Notes: generated by a model not told the origin, from the letters alone. A stretch of 64,000 bases of DNA from an uncultured Marinicella sp. (GCA_947502595.1 CANNAM010000005.1:124001-188000); one strand, 5' to 3'. Numbered from the stretch's first letter, positions 45,978-56,005 are shown. Program-made: numbers and translations.

Positions 45978-46610
45978 CTATTGCACCGGTGGTGGTGCCG
46001 AGTCAAACCCATCGGCAAAAATAATGTCAGGATTTGGACCACCCATCAAAAATAAATTCGCAGCGGTTACATCACCAGTATCTCCACCGCCACCATCAGT
46101 AATCCTTAATGTCCACGTCCCATTAGGGTCAGCCACTGCAGCAAAAGCATCACTGATACTGGTCGCTACACCTCCACTTGGATCATCGCCAGCGGTTGTA
46201 GTTTGGTAGTCACCAGAAGGATAAGGAGTGCCCAATGCCCACCAGTCATCTGTACCATCATCGGTAAAATTATAAATACCCAGTAAATCATCTGATGAGC
46301 CACAACCTGTAACAGTAGTTGAACCAGTTGAAGCAAATAAAACATGTTCTGTGGCATCTGGAGCAATTAAGCTTACATCCAAATCGCCCACCCATGAATG
46401 ATTGGCCTCTAAGTCAACTTCTACCGCTGAAAGCGGAGGGAAAACATCAGTTACTGTAAACGTGACATCCAATGGCGGTCCATTTGGAGCCCCGCAACCT
46501 GCTGTCCCCCTGTCTGGTATAGCACCAACACCTGCACCTGGAAAAGTTTGTGCAAAAGCTGCACCTGCCGTAGCCAAAGCCACCAATGAAACCAAAGTCT
46601 TTTTATTCAT
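45978..46610 (-). CDS. Secreted P-domain (proprotein convertase) protein with FADGF tail
   Basis: The protein is about 210 residues. A signal peptide (MNKKTLVSLVALATAGAAFA, cleaved after AFA) precedes a jelly-roll P-domain: VEVDLEANHSWVGDLDVSLIAP, LGIYNFTDDG, and NGTWTLRITDGGGGDTG, the classic end of a P-domain. Asp residues suggest bound calcium. The tail NPDIIFADGFDSAPPP matches an I-F-A-D-G-F motif seen at C-termini of secreted proteins in related bacteria. The start at 46610 has AGGAGGAA 8 bases upstream. It carries no protease domain; it is likely a stand-alone binding module. Confidence 0.87.
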   Translation of the reverse strand: MNKKTLVSLVALATAGAAFAQTFPGAGVGAIPDRGTAGCGAPNGPPLDVTFTVTDVFPPLSAVEVDLEANHSWVGDLDVSLIAPDATEHVLFASTGSTTVTGCGSSDDLLGIYNFTDDGTDDWWALGTPYPSGDYQTTTAGDDPSGGVATSISDAFAAVADPNGTWTLRITDGGGGDTGDVTAANLFLMGGPNPDIIFADGFDSAPPPVQ

Positions 46611-46725
46611 TGTAAAATTCCTCCTCGTTATTATCACACACCAATATAAAATACCACAAAATATAAATTGACAGCTAGTGTTTTATCGTTTATTTGCGAT
46701 GGTTTGCTTGATTTATCCTTTTAGA

Positions 46726-46785
46726 TTAAAAGTTGAAGCCTAAGGTACCTACAAACAGCTGTTTGGCTTGCAAACTGCAAGCCGA
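46726..46785 (-). pseudogene. Remnant of an outer-membrane barrel protein C-terminus
   Basis: On the minus strand 19 codons read SACSLQAKQLFVGTLGFNF then TAA, the alternating pattern and terminal Phe of a beta-barrel C-terminal signal. A stop lies directly upstream and no longer ORF joins it. GGCTTGC/GCAAGCC within it can form a hairpin. Interpretation as a gene remnant is tentative. The flanking 46611-46725 and 46786-46912 show nothing else. Confidence 0.35.
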
Positions 46786-46912
46786 TTATATAAGTTCTCA
46801 TCTATTGTTAGAAAACCCTGAAACTGAAAATAAAATTGCGGTGAACTGGTGTATTCACTGAATAAAACAGGCTGATAGATAGACACAACTAAACATTGAA
46901 ATAATCTTTTGA

Positions 46913-47060
46913 CGGGAAATTTGAGCCGGATGGTCAAGGCGGAGACTGGATTTGAAGTCGCGCGCATACGGCGCATGTAAGCGTCCCAATCACAGACGCC
47001 AACACAAGATACCAGTTTACTGCCGGGAAATTTGAGCTGCAAGGTCAAGGCGGTGATTGG
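46913..47060. repeat. Two diverged 37-bp direct repeats
   Basis: A 37-base unit beginning CGGGAAATTTGAGC and containing GGTCAAGGCGG occurs at 46913-46949 and 47024-47060 with about six differences. Between them is a GC-rich stretch (TGAAGTCGCGCGCATACGGCGCATGTAAGCGT) followed by CCAATCACAGACGCCAACAC. The core CAAGGCGG recurs at 47115-47122, linking this to the palindrome that follows. Confidence 0.7.
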
Positions 47061-47088
47061 TTTAAACACAAGTTTACCTGAAATTATA

Positions 47089-47216
47089 TCTGAGGCTGAT
47101 TCTGGGTTTGAAGTTCAAGGCGGCTTTTGCTTTTGACTGCCTGAGCGTACGAATGTACGTGATGGTATCAAAAGCAAAAGCCAACGCAGAAATTCACTCT
47201 CAGAATCAGCCTCAGA
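47089..47216. repeat. Nested 128-bp palindrome at the end of the amidinotransferase-like gene
   Basis: Outer arms TCTGAGGCTGATTCTG (47089-47104) and CAGAATCAGCCTCAGA (47201-47216) are perfect 16-bp complements. Inner arms GGCTTTTGCTTTTGA (47122-47136) and TCAAAAGCAAAAGCC (47168-47182) are perfect 15-bp complements. The centre holds GAGCGTACGAATGTACGTGA, itself palindromic. The right outer arm contains the stop codon of the next gene. It resembles a REP/MITE-like element and may terminate transcription. Confidence 0.85.
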
Positions 47217-48057
47217 AGATTTCGCCAATCATGCAGCGCAGCGACCCGCCCGCCTTTTCCAGTTCAGAAACATCCACACCATGGATATCCAAACCCCAAT
47301 TTGTCAACACCTTCTTCGAAGCAGCTGAAAGGGTATCAAAAGCCGTTTGACTGAACAAAACATCGCGATCTGTGATAGAAATACAATTACCACAAAATGC
47401 CATTTTCTCCTCGTCAGACAAATACAAAATACGACCATCATAAAAATCATCAATCGCCTGAACCACATCAGGATCAGCAAAAGACTCTTTATGAATCACA
47501 CACCCAACACTCGCCAAACAAGCCATCACCACATTGGTGTGGTATTCACCTTCAGCCAAATCAAACTGAAAAGCCAGGTCCAACTGAAAGCCTTCATCCA
47601 ACTCAATGGCACCGGCATCATCTACCCGTTCAGTCATGCCAATGAAGCCAATGTTTCGGCCTCGGTCTGGCACCATTACACCAGTCAACTCAGCAATCGC
47701 ACGGTGGTGTTCGATTTCATATTCTTCATACCCCAGCACCCCACCAAAGAATTTTCGGATGTCGCGTCTTTGGGTTTCCAATTGGCGGCTTGGGTACTTC
47801 ATTGAACCCACGATATAGCGTCTATTGTGATTGGTCGCAAAAGCATTGTTTGGAAACACCGCATCTGGCGTATCTTCTGAACCTGGGAAGGTGATCACCG
47901 GAATCCCAAAATCGGTCAAGGTTCTGGCCAGGTGCATTTGTTGGTAAATGGCCAGCTTCTCATCAACTTTGGCATCCATTTGCATGTATTCGTTGTCTAG
48001 TGCGGTTTGTTCATTCAATGAAAATCCCACCGGACTGACCATAAAAGCAGCTTTCAT
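47212..48057 (-). CDS. Amidinotransferase/deiminase-type hydrolase (CtlX/DDAH-like)
   Basis: The protein is about 281 residues from ATG 48057 (frame opens at 48132, overlapping dusA). It has the guanidine-group modifying fold: FPNNAFATNHN near residue 65, the His motif EGEYHTNVVMAC, and the C-terminal nucleophile in GGSLRCMIGEIF. Members hydrolyse arginine, citrulline or methylated arginine; the exact substrate cannot be told. The final codons lie inside the right arm of the large palindrome. Confidence 0.85.
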   Translation of the reverse strand: MKAAFMVSPVGFSLNEQTALDNEYMQMDAKVDEKLAIYQQMHLARTLTDFGIPVITFPGSEDTPDAVFPNNAFATNHNRRYIVGSMKYPSRQLETQRRDIRKFFGGVLGYEEYEIEHHRAIAELTGVMVPDRGRNIGFIGMTERVDDAGAIELDEGFQLDLAFQFDLAEGEYHTNVVMACLASVGCVIHKESFADPDVVQAIDDFYDGRILYLSDEEKMAFCGNCISITDRDVLFSQTAFDTLSAASKKVLTNWGLDIHGVDVSELEKAGGSLRCMIGEIF

Positions 48058-48121
48058 TGCCACTTCTTGTTTGACGTTAAATTGCTTTAATTCTTGGACT
48101 TTTTTAAAGTCAGCTATGTTT

Positions 48122-49099
48122 TTAACTAGCATAATTCACCCACTCTCTGGCTTCTTTGATGACTCCCACGTCTTGGTTTCTGCGCGGGGCTTCTGTGACT
48201 AAATGAGACTTCCATTTTTTGTTTCCTGGAAGCCCATGAAACAAACCCAATATGGGCCTGATCAACCAATGCAGACTCAAACCATTTTGAATCATTTCCT
48301 GACAATATTCGCTGTATGATAACAGCACATCATCCCTGGATAAAAGTTGTTTTTGCATGCCCATGGCATCATGCATTTCGCGGATCAGCCAGGGTGAGTT
48401 CCAAAACGCTCGACCGACCATCACACCATCCACCCGCTCAAGATGATTGAGCGCACTTTCAACATTATCTATTCCACCATTGACGATAACATCTAACTCT
48501 GGATACAGCGATTTAAGCTGGTGGGCATATGCATATTTTAATGGCGGTACAGATCGGTTTTGTTTGGGGCTCAAACCTTGTAACAAAGCTTTCCGGGCAT
48601 GAATCACAAATGTTTTACAACCTGCTGAACGCACCGTTTCAATGAAGTTTGTAAACGCTTCAAAGGAATCATCGTCATCCACCCCAATGCGTGATTTAAT
48701 GGTCACTGGGACATCAACTGCTGCTTGCATGACAGCAAAACAGGCGGCCACCAACTCTGGCTCTTTCATTAAGCAAGCACCAAAACGGCCCTTTTGCACC
48801 CGGTCACTGGGACAGCCAACATTGAGGTTAATTTCAGCATAACCCATGTCCTCTGCAATTTTCGCACAACTGGCCAAAGCCTGGGCATCACTGCCACCCA
48901 ACTGTAAAGCCACCGGATGCTCTGCCCTTGAAAAGCCAATGTATTTTTCTCGGTCACCACGCAAAATTGCAGGTGTGGTCACCATCTCGGTATACAACAG
49001 CACTTGATCAGAAATCAAACGGTGAAAATAGCGACAATGCCGATCTGTCCAATCCAACATGGGTGCCACCGATAAACGCCTGTCAATCACGGTATTCAT
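48122..49099 (-). CDS. dusA: tRNA-dihydrouridine synthase A
   Basis: The roughly 325-residue flavoenzyme reduces uridines in the D-loop (U20/U20a) of tRNAs. It starts near RRLSVAPMLDWTDRHCRYFHR and has ALQLGGSDAQALASCAKIAE, INLNVGCPSDRVQKGRFGACLM (catalytic Cys), VTIKSRIGVDDDDS, HARKALLQGLSPKQNR and VNGGIDNVESA, all DusA features. The ATG at 49099 overlaps the dapE stop by 4 bp (ATGA). Confidence 0.95.
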   Translation of the reverse strand: MNTVIDRRLSVAPMLDWTDRHCRYFHRLISDQVLLYTEMVTTPAILRGDREKYIGFSRAEHPVALQLGGSDAQALASCAKIAEDMGYAEINLNVGCPSDRVQKGRFGACLMKEPELVAACFAVMQAAVDVPVTIKSRIGVDDDDSFEAFTNFIETVRSAGCKTFVIHARKALLQGLSPKQNRSVPPLKYAYAHQLKSLYPELDVIVNGGIDNVESALNHLERVDGVMVGRAFWNSPWLIREMHDAMGMQKQLLSRDDVLLSYSEYCQEMIQNGLSLHWLIRPILGLFHGLPGNKKWKSHLVTEAPRRNQDVGVIKEAREWVNYAS

Positions 49100-50229
49100 T
49101 GCAGCAACAATCGCTTGATTAAATCCAAATAAATATTTTCTAACTGCAACAAATGACTGATTTTTTCGCATTCATTGACTTGATGAATGGTTTTATTGAT
49201 GGGCCCCAATTCCATTGTAGCTATACCATGCGGCGCAACGAATCGACCATCTGAGGTACCGCCTGCAGTATTGAACTCTGGTTCAATTCCCGTGACGGCA
49301 TTGATCGACGCTTTTAAGGCTTGCTTGTATGTATCGTTTTTGCAATGAAATGGCTCGCCAGAAAGTTGCCAATCCAACTCATACCGCAGTTGATATTGGT
49401 CTAATACCTGTTGTAACTGCTTGGCCAACGATGCCTGTGTAGACTCTGGAGAATACCTGAAATTGGCTGTGATTTGAAGCACGCCAGGGATGATATTTGG
49501 CACCCCTGTACCTGCATGAAGGTTAGAAATTTGGAAGCTGGTGGCAGGGAAGTCGGCATTGCCTTGATCCCATTCATAGCGCCCCATTGCATCAATCGCT
49601 TGGGCTGCCAAAAACACTGGGTTGGCTGCATTTTGTGGGTATGCCACATGGCCTTGTTTACCCTTGATGGTGATGTTCACATGCAAAGAGCCTCGGCGTC
49701 CGATCCTGACTGTATCTCCTAAAACCTCAGAACTGCTCGGTTCACCCACCAAACAATAGTTAAAATGATGTTGCTCAGCCATCATAGGCATGAACCGCTT
49801 CACCCCATCCACTGCCACACCCTCTTCATCACTGGTCAGCATCAATGCAATTTTTCCAGGGTGGTTGGGGTATTGACCGACAAACTTCTCCATCGCCAAA
49901 ACCATCGCTGCTACAGAACCTTTCATATCAGCTACACCACGACCATACAAAACACCTGCGTCAACATGAGCCGAAAACGGATCATGTGCCCAAGCAGCTA
50001 AATCACCCGGTGGCACCACATCTGTATGACCTAAAAACAGCAAGGCCGGCCCCTCACTTTCACCGTGCCAAATCAACACATTGTCCACCAAGCCCAGCTG
50101 GTGATGCGTGCCTTGAAAACCCTGACCTTCCATGCGGTGCATAATCAAAGGTATACACCCTGCATCATCAGGCGTGTATGAGGGCTTTCGAATCAATTGC
50201 CGTGCCAATGAAATAACTTCTGCTTCCAT
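49096..50229 (-). CDS. dapE: Succinyl-diaminopimelate desuccinylase
   Basis: The roughly 377-residue binuclear zinc hydrolase acts in lysine and peptidoglycan precursor synthesis. It carries LLFLGHTDVVPPGDLAAWAHDPF, GRGVADMKGSVAAMVLA, LTSDEEGVAVDGVKRF and AGGTSDGRFVAPHG, all DapE-type zinc-binding and catalytic stretches. The start at 50229 (MEAEVISLARQL) is preferred. Its neighbours yffB and dapD give a dapD-yffB-dapE order known from other Gammaproteobacteria. Confidence 0.95.
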   Translation of the reverse strand: MEAEVISLARQLIRKPSYTPDDAGCIPLIMHRMEGQGFQGTHHQLGLVDNVLIWHGESEGPALLFLGHTDVVPPGDLAAWAHDPFSAHVDAGVLYGRGVADMKGSVAAMVLAMEKFVGQYPNHPGKIALMLTSDEEGVAVDGVKRFMPMMAEQHHFNYCLVGEPSSSEVLGDTVRIGRRGSLHVNITIKGKQGHVAYPQNAANPVFLAAQAIDAMGRYEWDQGNADFPATSFQISNLHAGTGVPNIIPGVLQITANFRYSPESTQASLAKQLQQVLDQYQLRYELDWQLSGEPFHCKNDTYKQALKASINAVTGIEPEFNTAGGTSDGRFVAPHGIATMELGPINKTIHQVNECEKISHLLQLENIYLDLIKRLLLQ

Positions 50230-50230
50230 A

Positions 50231-50530
50231 TCAATACCCAATGCGATATTTTTGACCGTCGTATACAACAGGTCGTTTGATTAAGGTCGGATTGGCCACT
50301 AACAAGCCAACATTGGGTTCGATTTTCTGAAACTCGTCCAATTGTTTCCAAGTTGTACTTCTTTTATTTAATAAATCAGCCAAATCAATATTAGCTAGCA
50401 TGGCTTTGACTAAAGACTCATCTATACCTTGGTTTCTGAAATCATGTAACTGCACATCTACACCATCTGCTTTAGCGGCTTTAACTGCAGAACGCACCTT
50501 GTCACAATTTTTAATGCCGTAGATAATCAT
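50231..50530 (-). CDS. yffB: ArsC/Spx-like protein YffB
   Basis: The 99-residue protein is a thioredoxin-fold ArsC-family member: [20 protein letters not shown] at the start and [19 protein letters not shown] at the end. It has a single Cys in the redox position rather than the residues of genuine arsenate reductase. Function is unknown; members of the YffB group lie beside dapD/dapE. Its ATG overlaps the dapD stop by 4 bp. Confidence 0.9.
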   Translation of the reverse strand: MIIYGIKNCDKVRSAVKAAKADGVDVQLHDFRNQGIDESLVKAMLANIDLADLLNKRSTTWKQLDEFQKIEPNVGLLVANPTLIKRPVVYDGQKYRIGY

Positions 50531-51342
50531 GATCGAAGCAACTCATTGATAGAGGTTTTGGCACGGGTTTTTTCATCCACTTTCTTGACAATAACCGCAC
50601 AATTCAATGCGTATTTTCCATTGGCTGCAGGCAATGTACCTGGCACCACCACCGAACCAGGTGGTACATAACCATATGTCACTTCATCTGTTTCACGGTC
50701 ATAAATCTTGGTGCTCATGCCTAAGAAAACCCCCATTGAAATTACACTGCCTTTACCGACCCTGACGCCTTCAACCACTTCACTTCTGGCCCCAATAAAA
50801 CAGCCATCTTCAATGATTGTAGGTGCCGCTTGTAAAGGCTCAAGCACCCCACCGATTCCAACACCACCTGACAAATGTACATTCTCACCAATTTGTGCAC
50901 AACTACCGACTGTAGCCCATGTATCTACCATAGTGCCTGCGCCCACATATGCCCCAATATTGACATACGATGGCATACACACCACTCCTTGGCCCAAGTA
51001 TGCACCTCTGCGAATGGTGGCAGGAGGTACAATGCGAGCACCTGTTTGTTTAAAGGCATCAGCATCGGCATCCTTGAATCGGCACGGCACTTTATCCCAA
51101 TAGTTATGGGTGCTACCTGGCATCACTTGATTTTCAGACAAAGTGAAATACAACAACACCGCCTTTTTCAACCACTCATTGACCTGCCAGCCATCTCCTT
51201 TAGGCTCGGAGACACGCAGATGACCTGCTTCGAGCCCAACTAAAACCTGTTCTACAATTTCACTGTACTGGGTCCTGAGTTCAAGTGGACTGAGGTTTGT
51301 TCTTGCTTGCCAAGCAGCATTGATTTGTGTTTCTAGATTCAT
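50527..51342 (-). CDS. dapD: Tetrahydrodipicolinate N-succinyltransferase
   Basis: The 271-residue left-handed beta-helix enzyme adds succinate from succinyl-CoA to tetrahydrodipicolinate, the step before DapC/DapE. Hexapeptide repeats are visible ([59 protein letters not shown]). Full family length. First gene of the dapD-yffB-dapE-dusA run; the 124 bp upstream must hold its promoter. Confidence 0.96.
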   Translation of the reverse strand: MNLETQINAAWQARTNLSPLELRTQYSEIVEQVLVGLEAGHLRVSEPKGDGWQVNEWLKKAVLLYFTLSENQVMPGSTHNYWDKVPCRFKDADADAFKQTGARIVPPATIRRGAYLGQGVVCMPSYVNIGAYVGAGTMVDTWATVGSCAQIGENVHLSGGVGIGGVLEPLQAAPTIIEDGCFIGARSEVVEGVRVGKGSVISMGVFLGMSTKIYDRETDEVTYGYVPPGSVVVPGTLPAANGKYALNCAVIVKKVDEKTRAKTSINELLRS

Positions 51343-51466
51343 AATTTTATGTCAGATAAAAAGCCAGATGGCATTATAAACTGGCCACCCATACAAGTCA
51401 GCTTAATCGGCTTTAATTGTTAGAACGGCCGCACCAGAGCCATATAAAGTGTTGAAATGCTTGGTT

Positions 51467-51775
51467 TCAGCGTTTTAATTCAAGCTTTAATTGTAGTTTC
51501 TTTACAGATATTTTGAATTCTGTCTGCATTATCTGTAAAATGCTTCGGCTGTACATGCGAATCTTGCTGGCTTCCATTTGTGTATAACAAATAAAAACAG
51601 CTGTTTCGCCCTTTATATTGGCCAGGTGGCAAAGCCCCCTGACTTGGGCAGGCAAACGCAACTGAAGCTCATCATTCAGCTTTTTAAGTTGATTGGCACG
51701 CTGTATCAATCCAGATAAACTTTTATCTTGAGCAATGCTGTCAGTGATGGAGTGAAATCCTTTGGATTTTCGCAT
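51467..51775 (-). CDS. DUF721 family protein (DciA-like)
   Basis: The 102-residue protein matches DUF721: LIQRANQLKKLNDELQLRLP, LCHLANIKGETAVFICYTQM and SKIRMYSRSILQIMQTEFKI. In many bacteria DciA recruits the replicative helicase, and a DUF721 gene commonly lies beside the M23 peptidase-secA locus, as here. Small members in this group lack the KH-like full domain, so a replication role is not certain. Confidence 0.75.
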   Translation of the reverse strand: MRKSKGFHSITDSIAQDKSLSGLIQRANQLKKLNDELQLRLPAQVRGLCHLANIKGETAVFICYTQMEASKIRMYSRSILQIMQTEFKISVKKLQLKLELKR

Positions 51776-51819
51776 GCGGATATTTGAATCTTAATAAACG
51801 AAGTAATCAAGTACTTTTT

Positions 51820-52749
51820 ATGAATAAATTTACCATTATCAAACACGAGAAAACGGGGATTGTGCAATATGCCCTAAGTGATCATCGGGTTAAACTGAAA
51901 ATCATCACTGCAGCTGCTGCACTTACATTGTTGATTTTGGCTTGCGGCGCTTTAGTAGGCAAATACCTGTTATCCAACTCGAATGTTGATCAAACCAAAG
52001 TAAGGGAATTACAAGCTCTGGTAGACTTGCGCCAACAAGAGCTGTTCGAGCATAAAAAATCAATCCAAAATGACATCGATGCAATGACCCTACAAATCGG
52101 TAAACTTATGGCACAATCAACACGATTGAATGCTTTAGGAAGTCGCTTAACTGCGGTTGCCGAAATTAACCAAGATGAATTCAACTTAGATGCAGAGCCT
52201 GGCATTGGTGGGCCTGATCTGGAATTGACTGGTGAAATCAACACCCCCCAAACCCTTTACGCTGATCTCTTCAACTTAGAAGACAGCTTCATCAAACAGC
52301 AAGAAAATTTCAGCATACTGTCACAATTATTGCACGAACAAGATTTGGATCAAAGCGCTACTCCACATGTGATGCCATTGGCCAAAGGTTGGATCTCATC
52401 TTATTATGGCAAAAGAATTGACCCTTTTACCGGTCAACAAGCCAATCACCCAGGCATGGATTATTCTGGTGGTTACAAATCGTCTATTGTTGCAGCTGCT
52501 GATGGCGTTGTGGTGTGGGCTGGCAAACGCAGTTCATACGGCAATATGGTGGAGATTGATCACGGCAATGGCTTCATGACTCGATACGCACACGCAGAAT
52601 CAATTGATGTAGAACTGGGCCAAAAAGTCACAGCCGGAGATAAAATCGCGGTCATGGGTAAAACGGGACGTGCAACCTCAGAGCACCTGCATTTTGAAAT
52701 TCTGAAAAATGGTCACAAGGTCAACCCTTTGCCTTTCGTGAATTCTTAA
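51820..52749 (+). CDS. M23 (LytM) family cell-wall peptidase
   Basis: The roughly 309-residue protein has an N-terminal TM (about residues 30-52, IITAAAALTLLILACGALVG), a coiled-coil stalk, and a C-terminal LytM domain. Zinc-site motifs are NHPGMDYSGG (HxxxD) and HLHFEILKNGHKVNP (HxH). It probably cleaves peptidoglycan cross-links or activates amidases. The ATG at 51820 is preferred over a TTG at 51784. Next to secA, as in Pseudomonas; ends with a terminator. Confidence 0.9.
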   Translation: MNKFTIIKHEKTGIVQYALSDHRVKLKIITAAAALTLLILACGALVGKYLLSNSNVDQTKVRELQALVDLRQQELFEHKKSIQNDIDAMTLQIGKLMAQSTRLNALGSRLTAVAEINQDEFNLDAEPGIGGPDLELTGEINTPQTLYADLFNLEDSFIKQQENFSILSQLLHEQDLDQSATPHVMPLAKGWISSYYGKRIDPFTGQQANHPGMDYSGGYKSSIVAAADGVVVWAGKRSSYGNMVEIDHGNGFMTRYAHAESIDVELGQKVTAGDKIAVMGKTGRATSEHLHFEILKNGHKVNPLPFVNS

Positions 52750-52772
52750 TCAGCATTAAAATATAACTTTTC

Positions 52773-52806
52773 AAGGGCAAATAAATTCATTTTTATTTGC
52801 CCTTTT
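52773..52806 (+). terminator. Intrinsic terminator between M23 peptidase and secA
   Basis: AAGGGCAAATAAA and TTTATTTGCCCTT form a perfect 13-bp stem around TTCATT, followed by TT. It suggests secA has its own promoter in the next 60 bp. Confidence 0.8.
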
Positions 52807-52868
52807 ACTTGAATATAACCTGAGTGAAACCACATAGTTTTATTCAGCGAGCGTAAACAACATACATT

Positions 52869-55604
52869 ATGGCTATAAATTCACTATTCACCAAAGTATT
52901 TGGTAGCAGAAACCAAAGATACATTCGACAATTAGATAAAATTGCCGACCAAGTCGAAGCACTTGAACCGAAATACCAGCAATTGCAAGATGCTGACTTT
53001 CCCGCACAAACCCAAGCTTTTAAGGACCGCTTAGCCAAAGGCGAATCTTTAGACACCTTGATTCCAGAAGCTTTTGCTTTGGTCAGAGAAGCTTCAGTCA
53101 GGGTCATGGGCATGCGCCATTACCATGTTCAATTAATTGGCGGCATAGTGATTCACCGCGGCAAAATTGCTGAAATGCGCACCGGTGAAGGTAAAACATT
53201 GATGTGTACCCTACCGGCATACCTTAATGCCTTGGTTGGCGAAGGCGTGCATGTGGTTACTGTCAATGATTACTTGGCCAGTCGTGATGCCAAATGGATG
53301 GAACCACTGTATAACTTTTTAGGCATGAGTGTTGGGGTAGTTATCCCGAGTTTGTCACATGAAGCCAAACGTGCTGCTTACGCCTGTGACATCACTTATG
53401 CAACCAACAATGAATTAGGGTTTGATTTTTTGCGTGATAACATGGCGTTCAGCTTGGATGCCAAAGTGCAGCGCGAGCCATTCTTTGCGATTATTGATGA
53501 GGTTGATTCAATCTTAATTGATGAAGCCAGAACACCGTTGATCATTTCTGGTCAAGTCGATGAGTCCCCAGATATTTATAACCGCATCAATAAGCTGGTG
53601 CCGTTGCTTCAACGTGCAACCTCAGAACCTGACCAGAAAGAAATCAGCAAAGCCATACTCAATAAACAAAGCATTCCTGAACCAGACGGTGATTTTTCCG
53701 TTGATGAAAAATCCAAACAAATTTTCCTTACCGAACAAGGCATGCAAAACGCCGAAGACCTGCTGAAGAAAAATGGCTTGATGGGTGCCGAAGACTCACT
53801 ATTTGATTCACAGCACATTTCGCTTATGCACCATGTCAGTGCAGCATTAAGGGCGCATCACCTGTTCGAAAAAGACGTTGATTACATCGTGAAAGAAGGC
53901 GAAATAGTTATCGTCGATGAATTCACTGGTAGAACCATGGAAGGCAGACGTTGGTCTGATGGTTTACACCAAGCTGTTGAAGCCAAAGAAAATGTACCCA
54001 TTCAAAAAGAAAACCAAACCCTGGCGTCAATCACATTTCAAAACTACTTCCGCTTGTACCCCAAACTATCTGGTATGACGGGTACAGCCGACACCGAAGC
54101 TTATGAGTTTCAGTCTATATACAAACTTGAAGTTATCGTCATTCCAACACATAAACCAATGATTCGTGATGACCAAGGTGATTTGGTCTATTTCAGTCAA
54201 AAAGCAAAATTTGAAGCCATCATTGAAGACATCGTTAACTGCACTAAAAACCTACAACCCGTATTGGTAGGTACTGCATCTATTGAGGTGTCTGAGCTCT
54301 TGTCTCAACAACTTAAAGACCGCAAAATTAAGCACAATGTCTTGAACGCCAAACAACACGAACGTGAAGCTTTGGTTGTGGCCGAAGCCGGCTTGCCTGG
54401 CGCAGTCACCATTGCTACCAACATGGCAGGTCGGGGTACCGACATTGTTTTGGGCGGTAACTTAGCTGTTGAATTAGACGGTAAAGGTGATATCAGCGAA
54501 GCTGAAAAAGCACAAGTTGAAACTGACTGGAAAGTTCGGCATCAACAAGTACTGGACAATGGCGGTTTGCGAATCATAGGTACAGAACGTCATGAATCAA
54601 GGCGTATTGACAACCAATTACGTGGTCGTGCTGGACGGCAAGGTGATCCAGGTTCTTCCAGGTTTTACATTTCACTGGAAGACAATCTGATGCGGGTCTT
54701 TGGGCAAAGTCGCATGATGGACAACATGAAGCGATTTGGCATGAAGGAAGATGAATACATTGAACATAAATGGATTACTCGCATCATTGAAAACGCCCAG
54801 CGCAAAGTAGAGTCTCATAACTTCGACATCCGCAAACAACTGCTGGAATATGATGATGTGGCCAATGACCAAAGAATGGTTATTTACCAACAGCGAGCTG
54901 ACTTGTTAGAAGCCGAAGAAATTGGTGATTACATTGCCGACACACGTGAAGAAGTGTTTGACAATGTGATTCGTCAACACGTACCACTTGAAAGCGTAGA
55001 AGAACAGTGGCAAATTCCACAGCTTGAAAGAGTCCTGTCTAATGAATTTGGCATTGACATTAACATCGCACGCATACTTGAGCGTGATGACGAACTGGAT
55101 GATGATGGTTTAACTGATAAAATTCATGAACACATAGAACGTTTTTTCAAAGAAAAAGAAGCCATGACCGGCACTGAAGTGATGCGCCACTTTGAAAAGG
55201 CTGCCTATTTAAATACCTTAGATCAACTGTGGAAAGAACATTTGGCTCAAATGGATCATTTGCGTCAAGGGGTTGGACTGCGCTCACACGCACAAAAACA
55301 ACCGATTCAAGAGTTCAAGCGTGAATCTTTTGAAATGTTCAAGGACTTACTGGATAAAATCAAATACGAAACCACCCGAATCATCTCGAGAGTCAAGGTC
55401 AAAGAAGAAGATGACGTGGCTGGCTTGGAACACCGCGAAGAACAGAACGTTACTTTTCAGCATCAATCGCCAAATCAACAAGCTTCAAAACAACCTGAAA
55501 AAGTTGAAACTTTCATACGTGAAGGACAGAAAGTTGGACGCAACGATCCATGTCCTTGTGGCTCAGGCAAAAAATACAAACAGTGTCACGGCCAACTGAC
55601 CTGA
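52869..55604 (+). CDS. secA: Protein translocase ATPase SecA
   Basis: The 911-residue motor drives preproteins through SecYEG. Walker A-type [21 protein letters not shown]-like [49 protein letters not shown] and [23 protein letters not shown] are all present. The C-terminus ends in the SEC-C zinc motif [16 protein letters not shown]. The last 55 bases also encode the start of mutT in another frame. Confidence 0.98.
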   Translation: MAINSLFTKVFGSRNQRYIRQLDKIADQVEALEPKYQQLQDADFPAQTQAFKDRLAKGESLDTLIPEAFALVREASVRVMGMRHYHVQLIGGIVIHRGKIAEMRTGEGKTLMCTLPAYLNALVGEGVHVVTVNDYLASRDAKWMEPLYNFLGMSVGVVIPSLSHEAKRAAYACDITYATNNELGFDFLRDNMAFSLDAKVQREPFFAIIDEVDSILIDEARTPLIISGQVDESPDIYNRINKLVPLLQRATSEPDQKEISKAILNKQSIPEPDGDFSVDEKSKQIFLTEQGMQNAEDLLKKNGLMGAEDSLFDSQHISLMHHVSAALRAHHLFEKDVDYIVKEGEIVIVDEFTGRTMEGRRWSDGLHQAVEAKENVPIQKENQTLASITFQNYFRLYPKLSGMTGTADTEAYEFQSIYKLEVIVIPTHKPMIRDDQGDLVYFSQKAKFEAIIEDIVNCTKNLQPVLVGTASIEVSELLSQQLKDRKIKHNVLNAKQHEREALVVAEAGLPGAVTIATNMAGRGTDIVLGGNLAVELDGKGDISEAEKAQVETDWKVRHQQVLDNGGLRIIGTERHESRRIDNQLRGRAGRQGDPGSSRFYISLEDNLMRVFGQSRMMDNMKRFGMKEDEYIEHKWITRIIENAQRKVESHNFDIRKQLLEYDDVANDQRMVIYQQRADLLEAEEIGDYIADTREEVFDNVIRQHVPLESVEEQWQIPQLERVLSNEFGIDINIARILERDDELDDDGLTDKIHEHIERFFKEKEAMTGTEVMRHFEKAAYLNTLDQLWKEHLAQMDHLRQGVGLRSHAQKQPIQEFKRESFEMFKDLLDKIKYETTRIISRVKVKEEDDVAGLEHREEQNVTFQHQSPNQQASKQPEKVETFIREGQKVGRNDPCPCGSGKKYKQCHGQLT

Positions 55605-56005
55605 TTCAGCCCAACCCATTTATACAAGTCGTCGTCTTGGTATTAGAGAATGACCAAGGCGACGTACTGTTAACTCAAAGAAAAGCCAATGTTCACCTAG
55701 CCAATTACTGGGAGTTTCCAGGTGGTAAAGTTGAAAATAATGAAACATTGCTTGAAGCCTTAGACCGAGAGTGTTTTGAAGAACTCAATTACCAACCACG
55801 CTCAACTCAAAAGATCCTTACTATCAAACACAACTACCCAGAAATCAGTGTTGAACTACATGTTTACCATGAAGTCAATGCAAACCCAATAGTTCATGCT
55901 GCAGAAGCACAAACCATGCAATGGACCAGCAAATCCTACTTACCTAATTTAAATTTACCTGCGGCCAATCAAGCCATCGTCAATTATTTAATAAATAACA
56001 CTTAA
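55550..56005 (+). CDS. mutT: 8-oxo-dGTP diphosphatase MutT
   Basis: The Nudix hydrolase removes 8-oxo-dGTP. The Nudix box [22 protein letters not shown] matches Gx5Ex7REx2EE (Gly of the last EExG is replaced by Asn, EELN). The core runs from [21 protein letters not shown]. The only ATG in frame (55550) lies 55 bp inside secA and gives an extra 24 residues; a later non-ATG start cannot be excluded. The order secA-mutT is conserved. Confidence 0.85.
   Translation: MSLWLRQKIQTVSRPTDLIQPNPFIQVVVLVLENDQGDVLLTQRKANVHLANYWEFPGGKVENNETLLEALDRECFEELNYQPRSTQKILTIKHNYPEISVELHVYHEVNANPIVHAAEAQTMQWTSKSYLPNLNLPAANQAIVNYLINNT

Noticed and set aside
46749-47069. Minus-strand 106-codon ORF through the repeat region.
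   Set aside because: It runs through repeated DNA, has low-complexity similarity only to itself, and no ribosome site.
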